DNA of 64,000 nt from Paractinoplanes ferrugineus. GTDB taxonomy: Bacteria > Actinomycetota > Actinomycetes > Mycobacteriales > Micromonosporaceae. How positions within the stretch are numbered: position 1 is the first letter of the stretch; each line of letters opens with the position of its first letter. The notes beneath the pieces are model-generated. The model was not told where the DNA came from. It saw only the letters and a list, made by a program, of their open reading frames with translations, and made no database searches. The stretch covers positions 62,001 through 126,000 of the forward strand of contig NZ_BOMM01000039.1 of NCBI RefSeq assembly GCF_016862195.1, in the 5' to 3' direction. This document shows positions 32,528 through 41,092 of the stretch, piece after piece. The translations under genes were made by a program, and so were the position numbers.

Positions 32528-34323
32528 CCCCGGACCTGACGAAAACCCTCGACACCGCGGTCCGCGACACCCTCGCGTACGTGCGTGGCCGCGACCCCGA
32601 CGCCGGCGCCGACCTGGCCGAACTGCATCGCCGCGAGGTCAACCGGCCGTCGCTGGTGGTGGTCGGCGAGACCAAACGCGGCAAGAGCTCACTGATCAAC
32701 GCGTTGCTCGGCGTGCCCGGCCTGTCCCCCGTCGACGCCGCCGTCGCCACCGCCACCTACCTGCAGTTCGTGCCCGGCCCGTACCAGGCGCGGGCGTGGC
32801 TGCCCGGCTCGGCCGAACCGGTCGGCGTCGACGACCTCGCCGCCTGGGCCACCGGCGCGCAGAAGGCCCGCCGCATCGAGGTCCAGCACCCGGCGCCGCT
32901 GCTGCAGTACGTCAGCCTGCTCGACACACCCGGCGTCGGCGGACTCGACCCTGCCCACGCCACCGTGGCCCTGGCCGCCGTCGACAAGGCCACCGCGCTG
33001 CTGTTCGTCGCCGACGCGTCCGCCCCGCTGTCCGAACCGGAACTGAAGTTCCTGGTCGCCGCCAGCGTTCGGGTCGACGCCGTGGTCTTCGCGCTCACCA
33101 AGATCGACGCGTACCCGGGCTGGCGCCGCATCGCCGACGACAACCGCAACCTGCTGCGCGCGCACGCCCCCCGCTTCGCCGAGGCGCCCTGGTTCCCGGT
33201 TTCCTCCGCCCTCGCCGAACTGGCCCGTCAGTCACCGCCGGGCGAGCAGGCCGCCCTGGTCGACGCGTCGAGGATCGCCGAACTGCAACACGCCCTGGTC
33301 GACCTGGCCGGCCGCGGCCACCAGCTGCAACTGGCCAACGTGCTCCGCGCCGGCCGCGGTGACCTGGCCCGGCTCGCCGACGCGGCCGCCGCGAAGGTGC
33401 GGGCCGCCGAGGCCGCCCCGGCCCGCGCCGCGCAGGTCCGGGCCGAACGGGCCGCCCTGGCCGCCCGTAAACGCACCGAGTCGCGGCAGTGGACCCTGCT
33501 GCTGAGCACCGAGACCCAGCGGGCCCGGGTCGAGACCGTCGGCCGGCTGCGCAGCACCGTCGCCACCCTGCAGCAGGAGTTCTCGGCACGCATCGACACC
33601 GGTCGCGGGGCGGTGCTGACGAAACTGCCGGACGCCGTCGACGCGTCGCTGCAGGCCCTGTCGGCGGAACTGTCGCTGGGTCTGGAGGAGACGTTCCGGA
33701 CGGTCGCCGAGAAGGTCCTCGCCGAGGTGTTCGACGCCGACGAACGCGCCGGGATGCTCGGCCGGCTCAACGCTACCCTGCGGCACGCGCTGGCCGCCGC
33801 CCCGATCCGCGACGGCTCCGGCGAGAACATGCTCATCGCCCTGTCCGCCGGTGGGATCGCGTTCATGGCCGGCCGCGGCGCCATCCTCGGCGCGACCGCC
33901 CTCGCCGCCGGCGGGGTGCTGGTGCCGGTCGCCGGGATCGGTCTGGGCCTCGCCGCCGGCGGTTACGTCCTGTGGCGGCGCCGCGTGCAGACCGACCGGC
34001 AGCAGGCCCGCATCTGGCTGCGGGACGTGCTCGGGGAGGCCCGCGCGGCGCTCGCCGACGAGATCGCCAACCGGTTCACCGACCTGCAGTACGCGCTGTC
34101 GGTGGCCCTCGACGACGCGGTGGAACGGCGGCTGCGCGACCTGGACGCGCACATCGCCGAGATCGACGCGGCCGCCGCCGAGGACGCCGCCGGCCGGCAG
34201 AAACGCCGGCTGGCGGCCCAGCAGGAACTTGACGGGGTACGCGCGAAGCTGCGCCACACCGACGACGTGCTGATCCGGGCGCGGGCCCTGACGCCCGTCC
34301 CGCTTGACGAGGAGGACCAGTGA
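32524..34323 (+). CDS. Bacterial dynamin-family GTPase, second of pair, with membrane hairpin
   Basis: This 599-residue protein has G1 GETKRGKSS (residues 48-56), G3 DTPGV at 134-138 and G4 TKID. After a long helical region with coiled-coil character (residues 285-420), two adjacent hydrophobic segments at about 436-485 (IALSAGGIAFMAG and LVPVAGIGLGLAAGGYVLW) form a membrane hairpin. A charged helical tail follows. This is the architecture of DynB-like proteins with paired transmembrane helices. It overlaps genes on both sides by 4 bp, forming a three-gene operon. Confidence 0.85.
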   Translation: MTPDLTKTLDTAVRDTLAYVRGRDPDAGADLAELHRREVNRPSLVVVGETKRGKSSLINALLGVPGLSPVDAAVATATYLQFVPGPYQARAWLPGSAEPVGVDDLAAWATGAQKARRIEVQHPAPLLQYVSLLDTPGVGGLDPAHATVALAAVDKATALLFVADASAPLSEPELKFLVAASVRVDAVVFALTKIDAYPGWRRIADDNRNLLRAHAPRFAEAPWFPVSSALAELARQSPPGEQAALVDASRIAELQHALVDLAGRGHQLQLANVLRAGRGDLARLADAAAAKVRAAEAAPARAAQVRAERAALAARKRTESRQWTLLLSTETQRARVETVGRLRSTVATLQQEFSARIDTGRGAVLTKLPDAVDASLQALSAELSLGLEETFRTVAEKVLAEVFDADERAGMLGRLNATLRHALAAAPIRDGSGENMLIALSAGGIAFMAGRGAILGATALAAGGVLVPVAGIGLGLAAGGYVLWRRRVQTDRQQARIWLRDVLGEARAALADEIANRFTDLQYALSVALDDAVERRLRDLDAHIAEIDAAAAEDAAGRQKRRLAAQQELDGVRAKLRHTDDVLIRARALTPVPLDEEDQ

Positions 34324-34841
34324 CGGATCACCACGACTACGGCGACCACCACTTCGGCGACGACCACCTGCCGTTCGACGACCACGACCAGTTCGACCAC
34401 GACCAGTTCGGGCCGCACCACGACGATCCCGGCCCGCCCGACGACCACCTCGCGTGGGAGCCACCCGTCCCCGAGGACCACCACGTCGAGCTGCCCGCCC
34501 ACGACCAGGCCACGCTGGACGAGCACCTCCCCCGGGCCGACGAACACCCCGCGACGGACCTGCCCGACCTGCCGGACCTCAGCGACAACGTCTTCCCGCC
34601 CGCGGTCGACGTCGGTGAACTGCCCGAACCCGTCGACGGGTTCCCCTGGATCGACACCGGCAGCCTCGGCCTCGCCGACCTGCGCGACGCCCTGCACGAG
34701 ACCGACCCGGTGCAGCCGGCGGAACTGGCCGAGTACGCCCGGACCGACCTCCCCGCGGGCGCCGACCCGTGGCAGGCCCTGGCCGACTCCGACGACCCCG
34801 CCACCGCCGCCCTCGCCAAATGGTGGTCGCAGCAGAACTGA
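34320..34841 (+). CDS. His/Asp-rich acidic protein of the dynamin operon
   Basis: This 173-residue, very acidic protein is not recognised. Residues 1-90 are a low-complexity His/Asp/Pro stretch with repeated DHH, DDH and HDQF units, probably disordered and potentially metal-binding. Residues 90-173 (FPWIDTGSLGLADLRDALHETDP, DPWQALADSDDPATAALAKWW) look helical and end in a Trp-rich segment. The GTG start overlaps the second dynamin stop (GTGA). Strict coupling suggests it acts with the GTPases. Confidence 0.7.
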   Translation: MTDHHDYGDHHFGDDHLPFDDHDQFDHDQFGPHHDDPGPPDDHLAWEPPVPEDHHVELPAHDQATLDEHLPRADEHPATDLPDLPDLSDNVFPPAVDVGELPEPVDGFPWIDTGSLGLADLRDALHETDPVQPAELAEYARTDLPAGADPWQALADSDDPATAALAKWWSQQN

Positions 34842-34920
34842 GTGCGCGGCCTCTCCCCCCGCCGGTGGCGAGATGGCAGGATGACCCGGCCACCGAACGA
34901 CGACCGGGAGAACAAGCCCC

Positions 34921-36306
34921 ATGGCCGCACCCACCGGCACCCCCACCGATCGACCCGCGGCCGGCCGCCGGGAACGCACCGGCTGGTACTTCTACGACTG
35001 GGCCAACTCGGCGTTCTCCACCACGGTGCTCACCGTCTTCCTCGGCCCGTTCCTGACCAGCGTCACCAAGATCGCCGCCGGCTGCGAGCTGGGCGCGGAC
35101 GACTGCACCGGCCGGGTGCATCCGCTGGGCCTCTCGGTGGCGGCGGGCTCCTTCTACCCGTACGTCGTCTCGCTGTCGGTCTTCCTGACGGTTTTCGTCC
35201 TGCCGGTGATGGGGGCGGTGGCCGACCGGAGCCCGCGCAAGAAGGTCCTGCTCGCCGTGACCGCTTTCACGGCGGCGGCGGCCACCATGGGTTTCGCGTT
35301 CGTCACCGGCGACCGTTACCTGCTCGGCGGCATCCTGTTCCTGATCGCGAACATCTTCGGCGGCGCGTCGATCGTCGTCTACAACTCGTTCCTGCCGCAG
35401 CTGGCCGGCCCCGACGAACGCGACAAGGTGTCCAGCCGCGGCTGGGCGCTCGGCTACCTGGGCGGCGGGCTGCTGCTCGCGTTCAACCTGGTCGCCGTCA
35501 CCATCCTGTCGGTCGACGGCAACGACCAGCGCACCCTCGACCTCGCCCGCTGGTGCATCGTCTCGGCCGGCGTGTGGTGGGCGCTGTTCACCCTCATCCC
35601 CCTCGCCTGGCTGCGCGAACATCCGGGCCGCTCCGCCGCCGCCGGGCCCCGCGGCAACGTGCTCGTCGACGGCTTCCGGCAGCTCGGGGCGACGATCCGC
35701 AACGTCCGGGCCTACCCGCTGACCCTGTTCTTCCTGCTCGCCTACCTGATCTACAACGACGGCATCCAGACCGTCATCGCGCTGGCCAGCCAGTACGGCA
35801 CCGAGGAACTCGACCTCGAACAGTCCACGTTGATCATCACGATCCTGCTGGTGCAGTTCCTCGCCTTCGGCGGTGCCCTGCTGCTCGGCGCCATGGCCGC
35901 CCGCGTCGGTGCCCGCCGAACCGTCCTGTTCAGCCTCGCTCTGTGGCTCGGCGTGGTGATCGCCGCCTACTGGCTGCCGGCCGGCGAACCCCTGCCGTTC
36001 ATGCTGCTCGGCGTCGCGATCGGTCTCGTCCTCGGCGGCTCGCAGGCCCTGTCCCGCTCGCTGTACTCGCAGCTGATCCCGGCCGGCAAGGAAGGCGAGT
36101 ACTACGGCTTCTACGAGATCAGCGACAAGGGCACCAGCTGGCTCGGCCCGCTGCTGTTCGGCCTGGTCTTCCAGCTGACCGACAGCTACCGGTTCGGCAT
36201 CGTCTCGCTCGTCGTGTTCTTCCTCGTCGGTGGGGTGCTGCTCGCCCTGGTGCCGATCCGCCGCGCCATCGTCGCCGCCGGGAACACACCCCCCAGACTG
36301 CTCTGA
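34921..36306 (+). CDS. MFS transporter, UMF1/Atg22-like family
   Basis: This 461-residue protein has about twelve membrane helices and begins RERTGWYFYDWANSAFSTTVLTVFLGPF, the FYDWANSAF signature of the UMF1/Atg22-like MFS branch. VADRSPRKK is motif A and GGSQALSRSLYSQLIPAGKEGEYYGFYEISDKGTSWLGPL is also typical of it. The family has been linked to amino-acid or other small-molecule efflux. The ATG follows GGGAGAA. Its stop overlaps the next gene (TGATG), so a GntR regulator is cotranslated. Confidence 0.9.
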   Translation: MAAPTGTPTDRPAAGRRERTGWYFYDWANSAFSTTVLTVFLGPFLTSVTKIAAGCELGADDCTGRVHPLGLSVAAGSFYPYVVSLSVFLTVFVLPVMGAVADRSPRKKVLLAVTAFTAAAATMGFAFVTGDRYLLGGILFLIANIFGGASIVVYNSFLPQLAGPDERDKVSSRGWALGYLGGGLLLAFNLVAVTILSVDGNDQRTLDLARWCIVSAGVWWALFTLIPLAWLREHPGRSAAAGPRGNVLVDGFRQLGATIRNVRAYPLTLFFLLAYLIYNDGIQTVIALASQYGTEELDLEQSTLIITILLVQFLAFGGALLLGAMAARVGARRTVLFSLALWLGVVIAAYWLPAGEPLPFMLLGVAIGLVLGGSQALSRSLYSQLIPAGKEGEYYGFYEISDKGTSWLGPLLFGLVFQLTDSYRFGIVSLVVFFLVGGVLLALVPIRRAIVAAGNTPPRLL

Positions 36307-36665
36307 TGGACATCACCGTCGACCCCGACTCGGCCACCCCGCCCTACGACCAGGTGCGCCGCCGCATCGCCGAACTCGCCGCGTCCGGCACCCTGCCCGC
36401 CGGCACGAAACTGCCCCCGGTGCGCACCCTGGCCACCGACCTCGGGCTGGCCGCCAACACGGTCGCCCGCGCCTACCGCGAACTGGAGGCGGCCGGCCTG
36501 GTCGAGACCCGCGGCCGGGCCGGCACCGTGGTCACGTCCCGGGCCACCGGCACCTCGGTGCAGGCCCAACTGGCCGCCGCCGACTACGCCGCCCGCATCC
36601 GCGCCCTGGGCGTCACCCCGGAGACGGCCCTGGCCCTGGTACGGGCGGCCCTCGATGCCGGTTGA
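36306..36665 (+). CDS. GntR-family (YtrA-like) transcriptional regulator
   Basis: This 119-residue protein has a GntR winged helix in residues 8-75 (ATPPYDQVRRRIAELAASGTLPAGTKLPPVRTLATDLGLAANTVARAYRELEAAGLV). Only about 40 residues follow the DNA-binding domain, as in the short YtrA subfamily. Such proteins often control transporter genes in the same operon, here the MFS gene that overlaps it. It overlaps the following phosphatase gene by 11 bp. Confidence 0.88.
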   Translation: MDITVDPDSATPPYDQVRRRIAELAASGTLPAGTKLPPVRTLATDLGLAANTVARAYRELEAAGLVETRGRAGTVVTSRATGTSVQAQLAAADYAARIRALGVTPETALALVRAALDAG

Positions 36666-37197
36666 CGTCGTCTTCGAGACGCACGCACTCACCGAGGACA
36701 ACGAGCGCGGCATCGCCACCGGCTGGCTGCCCGGCCGCCTCAGCGCGCAGGGGCGCGCCAACGCCGCGGCGATGGGCCGCCGGCGGCGCCCCGACGGTCT
36801 TGCCGCCGTGTTCACCTCGGACCTGCACCGGTCGGCGGAAACCACGAGGATCGCCTTCGGCGACACCGATGTGCCGATCCTGTACGACTGGCGGCTGCGC
36901 GAATGCGACTTCGGCTCCCGCAACGGCACCGCGGCCGCCGACGTCAAAGCCGACCGGCTGTCCTTCTGCGACCGGCCCTATCCCGGCGGGGAGAGCCACA
37001 CCCAGGCGATCACCCGCGTGCTGGGTTGCCTCGGTGACCTGCCGACGCGCTGGTCCGGCCGCCGGGTGATGCTGATCGGGCACTTGGCGACCTACCGTGC
37101 GCTCGTGCACGCGAGCACCGGCCGCCCGGTGCGCGACATCGTCGCCGACGACTTCGAGTGGCAGCCGGCCGGCTGGTCGTTCGTCCTGAACGGCTGA
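36655..37197 (+). CDS. Histidine phosphatase superfamily protein with altered first motif
   Basis: This 180-residue protein follows the phosphoglycerate-mutase-like layout. The N-terminal strand (VDVVFETHALTEDNERGIATGWLPGRLSAQGRANA) occupies the RHG position, SDLHRSAETTRIAF is motif 2, the acid is in RLRECDFG, and MLIGHLATYRAL carries the second catalytic His. The first motif reads THA instead of RHG: the catalytic His is kept but the flanking Arg and Gly are not. Activity may therefore be reduced or altered. It is cotranslated with the GntR gene. Confidence 0.75.
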   Translation: MPVDVVFETHALTEDNERGIATGWLPGRLSAQGRANAAAMGRRRRPDGLAAVFTSDLHRSAETTRIAFGDTDVPILYDWRLRECDFGSRNGTAAADVKADRLSFCDRPYPGGESHTQAITRVLGCLGDLPTRWSGRRVMLIGHLATYRALVHASTGRPVRDIVADDFEWQPAGWSFVLNG

Positions 37198-37221
37198 CGG
37201 CCGGCCCCGCCGGGGCACAGC

Positions 37222-37917
37222 TCACGGGCGGGAGTGGAGGTAGGTGTCCAGGGCGGCCGCTCCCGCCAGCATCGCCCGGCCCCGCGACGTCAGCCGTTCC
37301 CGCCAGGCGTGCAGCATCGCCTGCAGGGGCTCGACGCCGCCGGCGGTGCGGACCTGGGTCATCAGCGGGGCGATCTGCTCGAGCCGGTACCCGCCGCGGC
37401 GCAGCTGGTGCACCATCTCGGCGTCGCGGATGTCGGCCGGGCCGAACACGCGGTAGCCGGTCCGGGCGTCACGGCGCGGCCGGAGCAGACCGGCCGCCTC
37501 CCATTTGCGCAGGGTGGCGGCACGGACACCGAGTTTGCGGGACAGCGACCCGACGAACATCTCCCCGTGTGCGGGCGGCGCCGGGACCAGGTCGGTCAGG
37601 GCGGCCTCGACGGCGTGCAGGGTGTGCCGGTCGGCCAGCAGCTCGGCGTGACTCTCGTCGATCAGGCGCAGCGCCTCGCCGGTGGCGCCCCGGTTGACCG
37701 CCCGCATGATGGCCGCGGCACCCTGATGGTGGTGGGCCGGCACCAGGGCGAGGAACGCGGCCAGGGCCGCCGCGTGCACCGGTGTGTAGGCGCGGTAGCC
37801 GGTCCCCGAACGCGACGCCTCGGGCAGGATGCCGGCCGCCTCGTAGTTGCGGACCGCCTGCGTGGACAGGCCGTGGACTCGGGCCAGGTCCACCGGTCTT
37901 TGAAGGTTCTGTCGCAT
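37222..37917 (-). CDS. TioE-like MerR-family regulator with two HTH modules
   Basis: This 231-residue protein contains two MerR-type winged helices. The first is residues 6-50 (VDLARVHGLSTQAVRNYEAAGILPEASRSGTGYRAY). The second is residues 117-165 (MFVGSLSRKLGVRAATLRKWEAAGLLRPRRDARTGYRVF). This tandem layout is that of the TioE family, named from a Micromonospora thiocoraline cluster. It is divergent from an erythromycin-esterase-like gene, its likely target. ATG 37917 is chosen because the HTH starts soon after. A GGAG lies close upstream. Confidence 0.85.
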   Translation of the reverse strand: MRQNLQRPVDLARVHGLSTQAVRNYEAAGILPEASRSGTGYRAYTPVHAAALAAFLALVPAHHHQGAAAIMRAVNRGATGEALRLIDESHAELLADRHTLHAVEAALTDLVPAPPAHGEMFVGSLSRKLGVRAATLRKWEAAGLLRPRRDARTGYRVFGPADIRDAEMVHQLRRGGYRLEQIAPLMTQVRTAGGVEPLQAMLHAWRERLTSRGRAMLAGAAALDTYLHSRP

Positions 37918-37976
37918 ATCTCCGGGTTTACACCGCCAAAGTCTCCACCGTCGGTTCAACGATACTGTTCAGGGGC

Positions 37977-39131
37977 ATGACCGCTTTCGACGCCACCACC
38001 CTGCTCGGCCTGCTGGCCGGGAAACCACGCGTGCTCGCGCTCGGCGAACCCACCCACTTCGAGGACGCGTTGCTCGACATGCGCAACGACCTGTTCCGGG
38101 AACTGGTCGAGGACCACGGCTACCGGACGATCGCCATCGAGAGCGACTGCCTGCTGGGCCTGCTCGTCGACGACTACGTCACGACCGGCGCCGGGGACCT
38201 CGACGACGTCCTGGCCCGGGGCATCAGCCACGAGTTCGGGGCCGGCCGCGGCAACCGGGACCTGCTGCGGTGGATGCGCGCCCACAACGAGGGCCGGCCC
38301 GCCGCCGACCGGGTCCGGTTCGCCGGCTTCGACGGCCCGCTGGAGATCACCGGCGCCGCCGGCCCACGACAGGCCCTCACCGAACTGCACGCCTATCTGG
38401 CCGCCCGGGTCGACGTCCCGGTCCCGGCCGCCGCCCTCGACGAGCTGATCGGCGACGACGAGCGCTGGCCCGACCCGGCCGCGATGATGGACCCGTCCCG
38501 CTCGATCGGCGCGACCCCCGCCGCGGTCCGGTTACGGCTGATCGCCGACGACCTCGCCGCCGTGCTCGAAGCCCAGGCCCCGCACCTGATCGCCACCAGC
38601 ACCCCGGACGAATGGGACCGGGCCCGCCTGTACGGCCGCACCGCCACCGGCCTGATGCGCTACCACCGCTGGATGGCCGACGACTCCCCGGCCCGCATCC
38701 CCGCCCTGCTCGGGGTGCGCGCCTCGATGATGGCCGCGAACCTGCTCGCCCTCGCCGAACGCGCCCCGGTCCTTGCCTTCGCGCACAACTCGCACCTGCA
38801 ACGCCCGCAGAGCAGCATCCGGCTGGGCGAGCACTCGTCGCAGTGGTGGAGCGCCGGCGCGCTGACCGCCACCCGGCAGAGCTACGCGGTCGTCGGCACC
38901 GCCCTCGGCACCATCGACCGCCGCGGCGTCGGGACCCCACCCCCGAAAACCGTCGAAGGCCTGCTGTACGCGATGCCCGGGTCCCGCCTGCTGCTGGACC
39001 CGCACCGGCTGGCCGCCGACCGGTCGGGCCCGAGCCCGCAGCGCCGGGTGTCCCCCTGGTTCGGGTATGCCCCGCTCGATCCGGCCGAGGTGACCGGTTA
39101 CGACGCGATCGCCTTCGTCAAGGACTGCTGA
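37977..39131 (+). CDS. Erythromycin-esterase-like protein
   Basis: This 384-residue protein has the erythromycin esterase layout. LALGEPTHFEDALLDMRNDLFRELVE carries the conserved Glu/His near the start, then IAIESDCLLG, FAGFDGPLE, and HNSHLQRPQ as the His-rich C-terminal motif. EreA/EreB hydrolyse macrolide lactones, but many relatives act on other substrates. It is divergent from a TioE-type regulator with 59 bp between the starts, suggesting inducible expression. Its 3' end overlaps the convergent sensor kinase gene by 14 bp. Confidence 0.85.
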   Translation: MTAFDATTLLGLLAGKPRVLALGEPTHFEDALLDMRNDLFRELVEDHGYRTIAIESDCLLGLLVDDYVTTGAGDLDDVLARGISHEFGAGRGNRDLLRWMRAHNEGRPAADRVRFAGFDGPLEITGAAGPRQALTELHAYLAARVDVPVPAAALDELIGDDERWPDPAAMMDPSRSIGATPAAVRLRLIADDLAAVLEAQAPHLIATSTPDEWDRARLYGRTATGLMRYHRWMADDSPARIPALLGVRASMMAANLLALAERAPVLAFAHNSHLQRPQSSIRLGEHSSQWWSAGALTATRQSYAVVGTALGTIDRRGVGTPPPKTVEGLLYAMPGSRLLLDPHRLAADRSGPSPQRRVSPWFGYAPLDPAEVTGYDAIAFVKDC

Positions 39132-40383
39132 CCTTCTCCCCGGCCGGCCACATGCGGCGGCGCACCGGTTGCCGGACCGGGGTGGGGATGCGCGGCAGGC
39201 GGACGGTGAAGGTGGCACCGCGCCCCGGGCGGCCCTCGGCGGTGATGGTGCCACCGTGCCCGGTCACCACTTCCTTGAGCAGGGCCAGGCCCAGCCCGAA
39301 ACGGCGGTCGCCGGCGGCGGCGCCCCGGTGGAAACGGTCGAACAGGCGGGCCGAGTCGGCCGGGTCGAACCCGGCGCCGGTGTCGGCCACCACCAGTTCG
39401 GCGGTGTCGCGGACCGCCCGGACGGTCACGGTGATCTCGCCGCCGGCGGGGGTGTGGGTCAGGGCGTTGGACAGCAGTTCGGCCAGGACGCGGTGCAGGG
39501 CGGAGCGGATGCCGGCCACCGGCAGCGGGCCGCCCGGGGTGGCGAGCTTGACCGTCACCCGGCGTTCGGTGGCGCGGGCCGTCTCGCCGGCGACGACGTC
39601 GGTGGCCAGCAGGGTCAGGTCGACCGGTTCGCGGACCGGGCCGTCGTCGGGGGCGGCGGCGAGCCGGGCGGACAGGAGCAGTTCGTCGACGATCTCGCCG
39701 AGCCGGCGGGTGGTGCCGACGAGGCGTTCCAGGTCGCGGCGTTCGGCCGGGCCCGAGTCGGAGCGACGGGCCAGCATCTGGGCGCGGGTGTGCACCTGGG
39801 CGATCGGGGTGCGCAGCTCATGGCTGGCGTCGGCGACGAACCGGCGTTGCCGGGCCAGCGCCTCGGCGAGCGGGGCGACCGAGCGGTGGCCGACGATCCA
39901 GCCGGTCACCGACGCGGCGAGCAGGCCGAAACCGGCGGCGAGGGTGAACGCCCAGAGCAGGTGCCGCCGGTCGGCGATCTGGTAGCGGGCGTCGAACACG
40001 ACCTGCACGGCCCCGGTCGGGGTGGCTTGGGTGCGCACGTGCAGGACCGTGCCGGGGGCGTCCACGGTGGTGATCTCGGTCGGCCCGCCCGCCGCGACCC
40101 GGTCGAGGGCCGGCCGGTCGGGGAAGCCGGGCGGCGGCGGGACCGGCCCGGAGCGGACCACCCCGTCCTGCAGCTTGATGATCCAGTTGCAGCCGACCGG
40201 GCCGGAGATGCTGCCGTAGCGGGCCCCCCAGGACAGTTCCCGCTGGATCTGCCGTTCCTGGCTGGCCACCAACGTCGCGTACGAGATGGCGCCGACCAGG
40301 GTGAGCAGCGCGCCCACCGCGAGCCCGACGAACAGGCCCATCCGCCACCGGGCGCGGCGCACGATCAGGCCCTCGGTGCTCAC
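39118..40383 (-). CDS. OmpR-class sensor histidine kinase
   Basis: This 421-residue protein has two membrane helices (about residues 13-37 and 142-165) enclosing an extracytoplasmic domain of about 105 residues. The dimerisation domain is FVADASHELRTPIAQVH with His188. The ATPase domain shows ELLSNALTHTPAGG (N), VVADTGAGFDP (G1), LFDRFHRG (F) and RFGLGLALLKEVV (G2). It overlaps the response regulator gene by 4 bp and is its cognate sensor. The signal is unknown. Confidence 0.92.
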   Translation of the reverse strand: MSTEGLIVRRARWRMGLFVGLAVGALLTLVGAISYATLVASQERQIQRELSWGARYGSISGPVGCNWIIKLQDGVVRSGPVPPPPGFPDRPALDRVAAGGPTEITTVDAPGTVLHVRTQATPTGAVQVVFDARYQIADRRHLLWAFTLAAGFGLLAASVTGWIVGHRSVAPLAEALARQRRFVADASHELRTPIAQVHTRAQMLARRSDSGPAERRDLERLVGTTRRLGEIVDELLLSARLAAAPDDGPVREPVDLTLLATDVVAGETARATERRVTVKLATPGGPLPVAGIRSALHRVLAELLSNALTHTPAGGEITVTVRAVRDTAELVVADTGAGFDPADSARLFDRFHRGAAAGDRRFGLGLALLKEVVTGHGGTITAEGRPGRGATFTVRLPRIPTPVRQPVRRRMWPAGEKVSSP

Positions 40384-41033
40384 AGCGCCCCCAGCCGGTA
40401 GCCGAGGCCGTGCACGGTGCGCACCACGTCACGGCCGAGTTTGCGGCGCAGGTAGTAGACGTAGGTGTCGACCAGGGACGCGGCCGCCGCCTCGTCGAAG
40501 ACCCGGGTGCGCAGCTGGGCGCGGGAATGCACCTGGTGCGGGCGGGCGGCGAGCACGCGCAGCAGTTCGAACTCGCGGGCCGACAGCGACACCCGGCCGC
40601 CGCCGGGCAGCACCACGTCGCGTACGGCCAGGTCGATCAGCCCGCGTCCGACCCGCAGCGCGCCCGCGGAGTCCGGCACCCGCCGGCACAGGGCGCGCAG
40701 CCGGGCGCTGAGCTCGTCGAGGTCGAAGGGCTTGGCGAGGTAGTCGTCGGCGCCCGCGTCGAGTCCGGCGATCCGGTCGGCGACCGTGCCCAGTGCGGTG
40801 AGCATCAGCGCCCGGGCCGGGACCGCCCGCGACCGCAGCCGGGCGAGCAGGTCGAGGCCGTCGAGGGCGGGCAGCAGGCGGTCGATGACCATCACGTCGT
40901 ACGTGCGGGTGAGGCCCAGGTGCAGGCCGCGCTGGCCGTCGGCGGCCTGGTCGACGTCGTAGCCCTCGTCGCTCAGGGTGTCGGTGAGCATCTCGGACAG
41001 TTCCGGGTCGTCCTCCACCAGCAGCAGCCGCAT
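40380..41033 (-). CDS. OmpR/PhoB-family response regulator
   Basis: This 217-residue protein has a receiver (LLVEDDPELSEML, phospho-acceptor Asp51 in VMVIDRLLPALDG, Thr in MLTALGTV, Lys in DYLAKPFDLDEL) and a C-terminal winged helix (LSAREFELLRVLAARPHQVHSRAQLRTRVFDEA, then VDTYVYYLRRKLGRDVVRTVHGLGYRL). The ATG at 41033 lies downstream of an AT-rich stretch with a TTGACT hexamer on the minus strand, probably its promoter. Confidence 0.93.
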   Translation of the reverse strand: MRLLLVEDDPELSEMLTDTLSDEGYDVDQAADGQRGLHLGLTRTYDVMVIDRLLPALDGLDLLARLRSRAVPARALMLTALGTVADRIAGLDAGADDYLAKPFDLDELSARLRALCRRVPDSAGALRVGRGLIDLAVRDVVLPGGGRVSLSAREFELLRVLAARPHQVHSRAQLRTRVFDEAAAASLVDTYVYYLRRKLGRDVVRTVHGLGYRLGAL

Positions 41034-41092
41034 GCATTGATACTGATGGATAGAGGGACGCTTGGATAGTCAAAAGTTGAACTCACAACAAA
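41034..41092 (-). promoter_or_regulatory. Probable promoter of the OmpR-type two-component operon
   Basis: This 59-bp gap is AT-rich compared with its surroundings. On the minus strand it contains TTGACT followed after 15-17 bp by weak -10 candidates (TATCCA or nearby). It is the only gap before the regulator gene. The motif match is modest. Confidence 0.4.

Noticed and set aside
31031-34323. Reading the dynamin pair as mycobacterial IniA/IniC
   Set aside because: The membrane hairpin in the second protein and the third His/Asp-rich gene fit a DynA/DynB-like set better, and no iniB-like Gly-rich gene precedes them.
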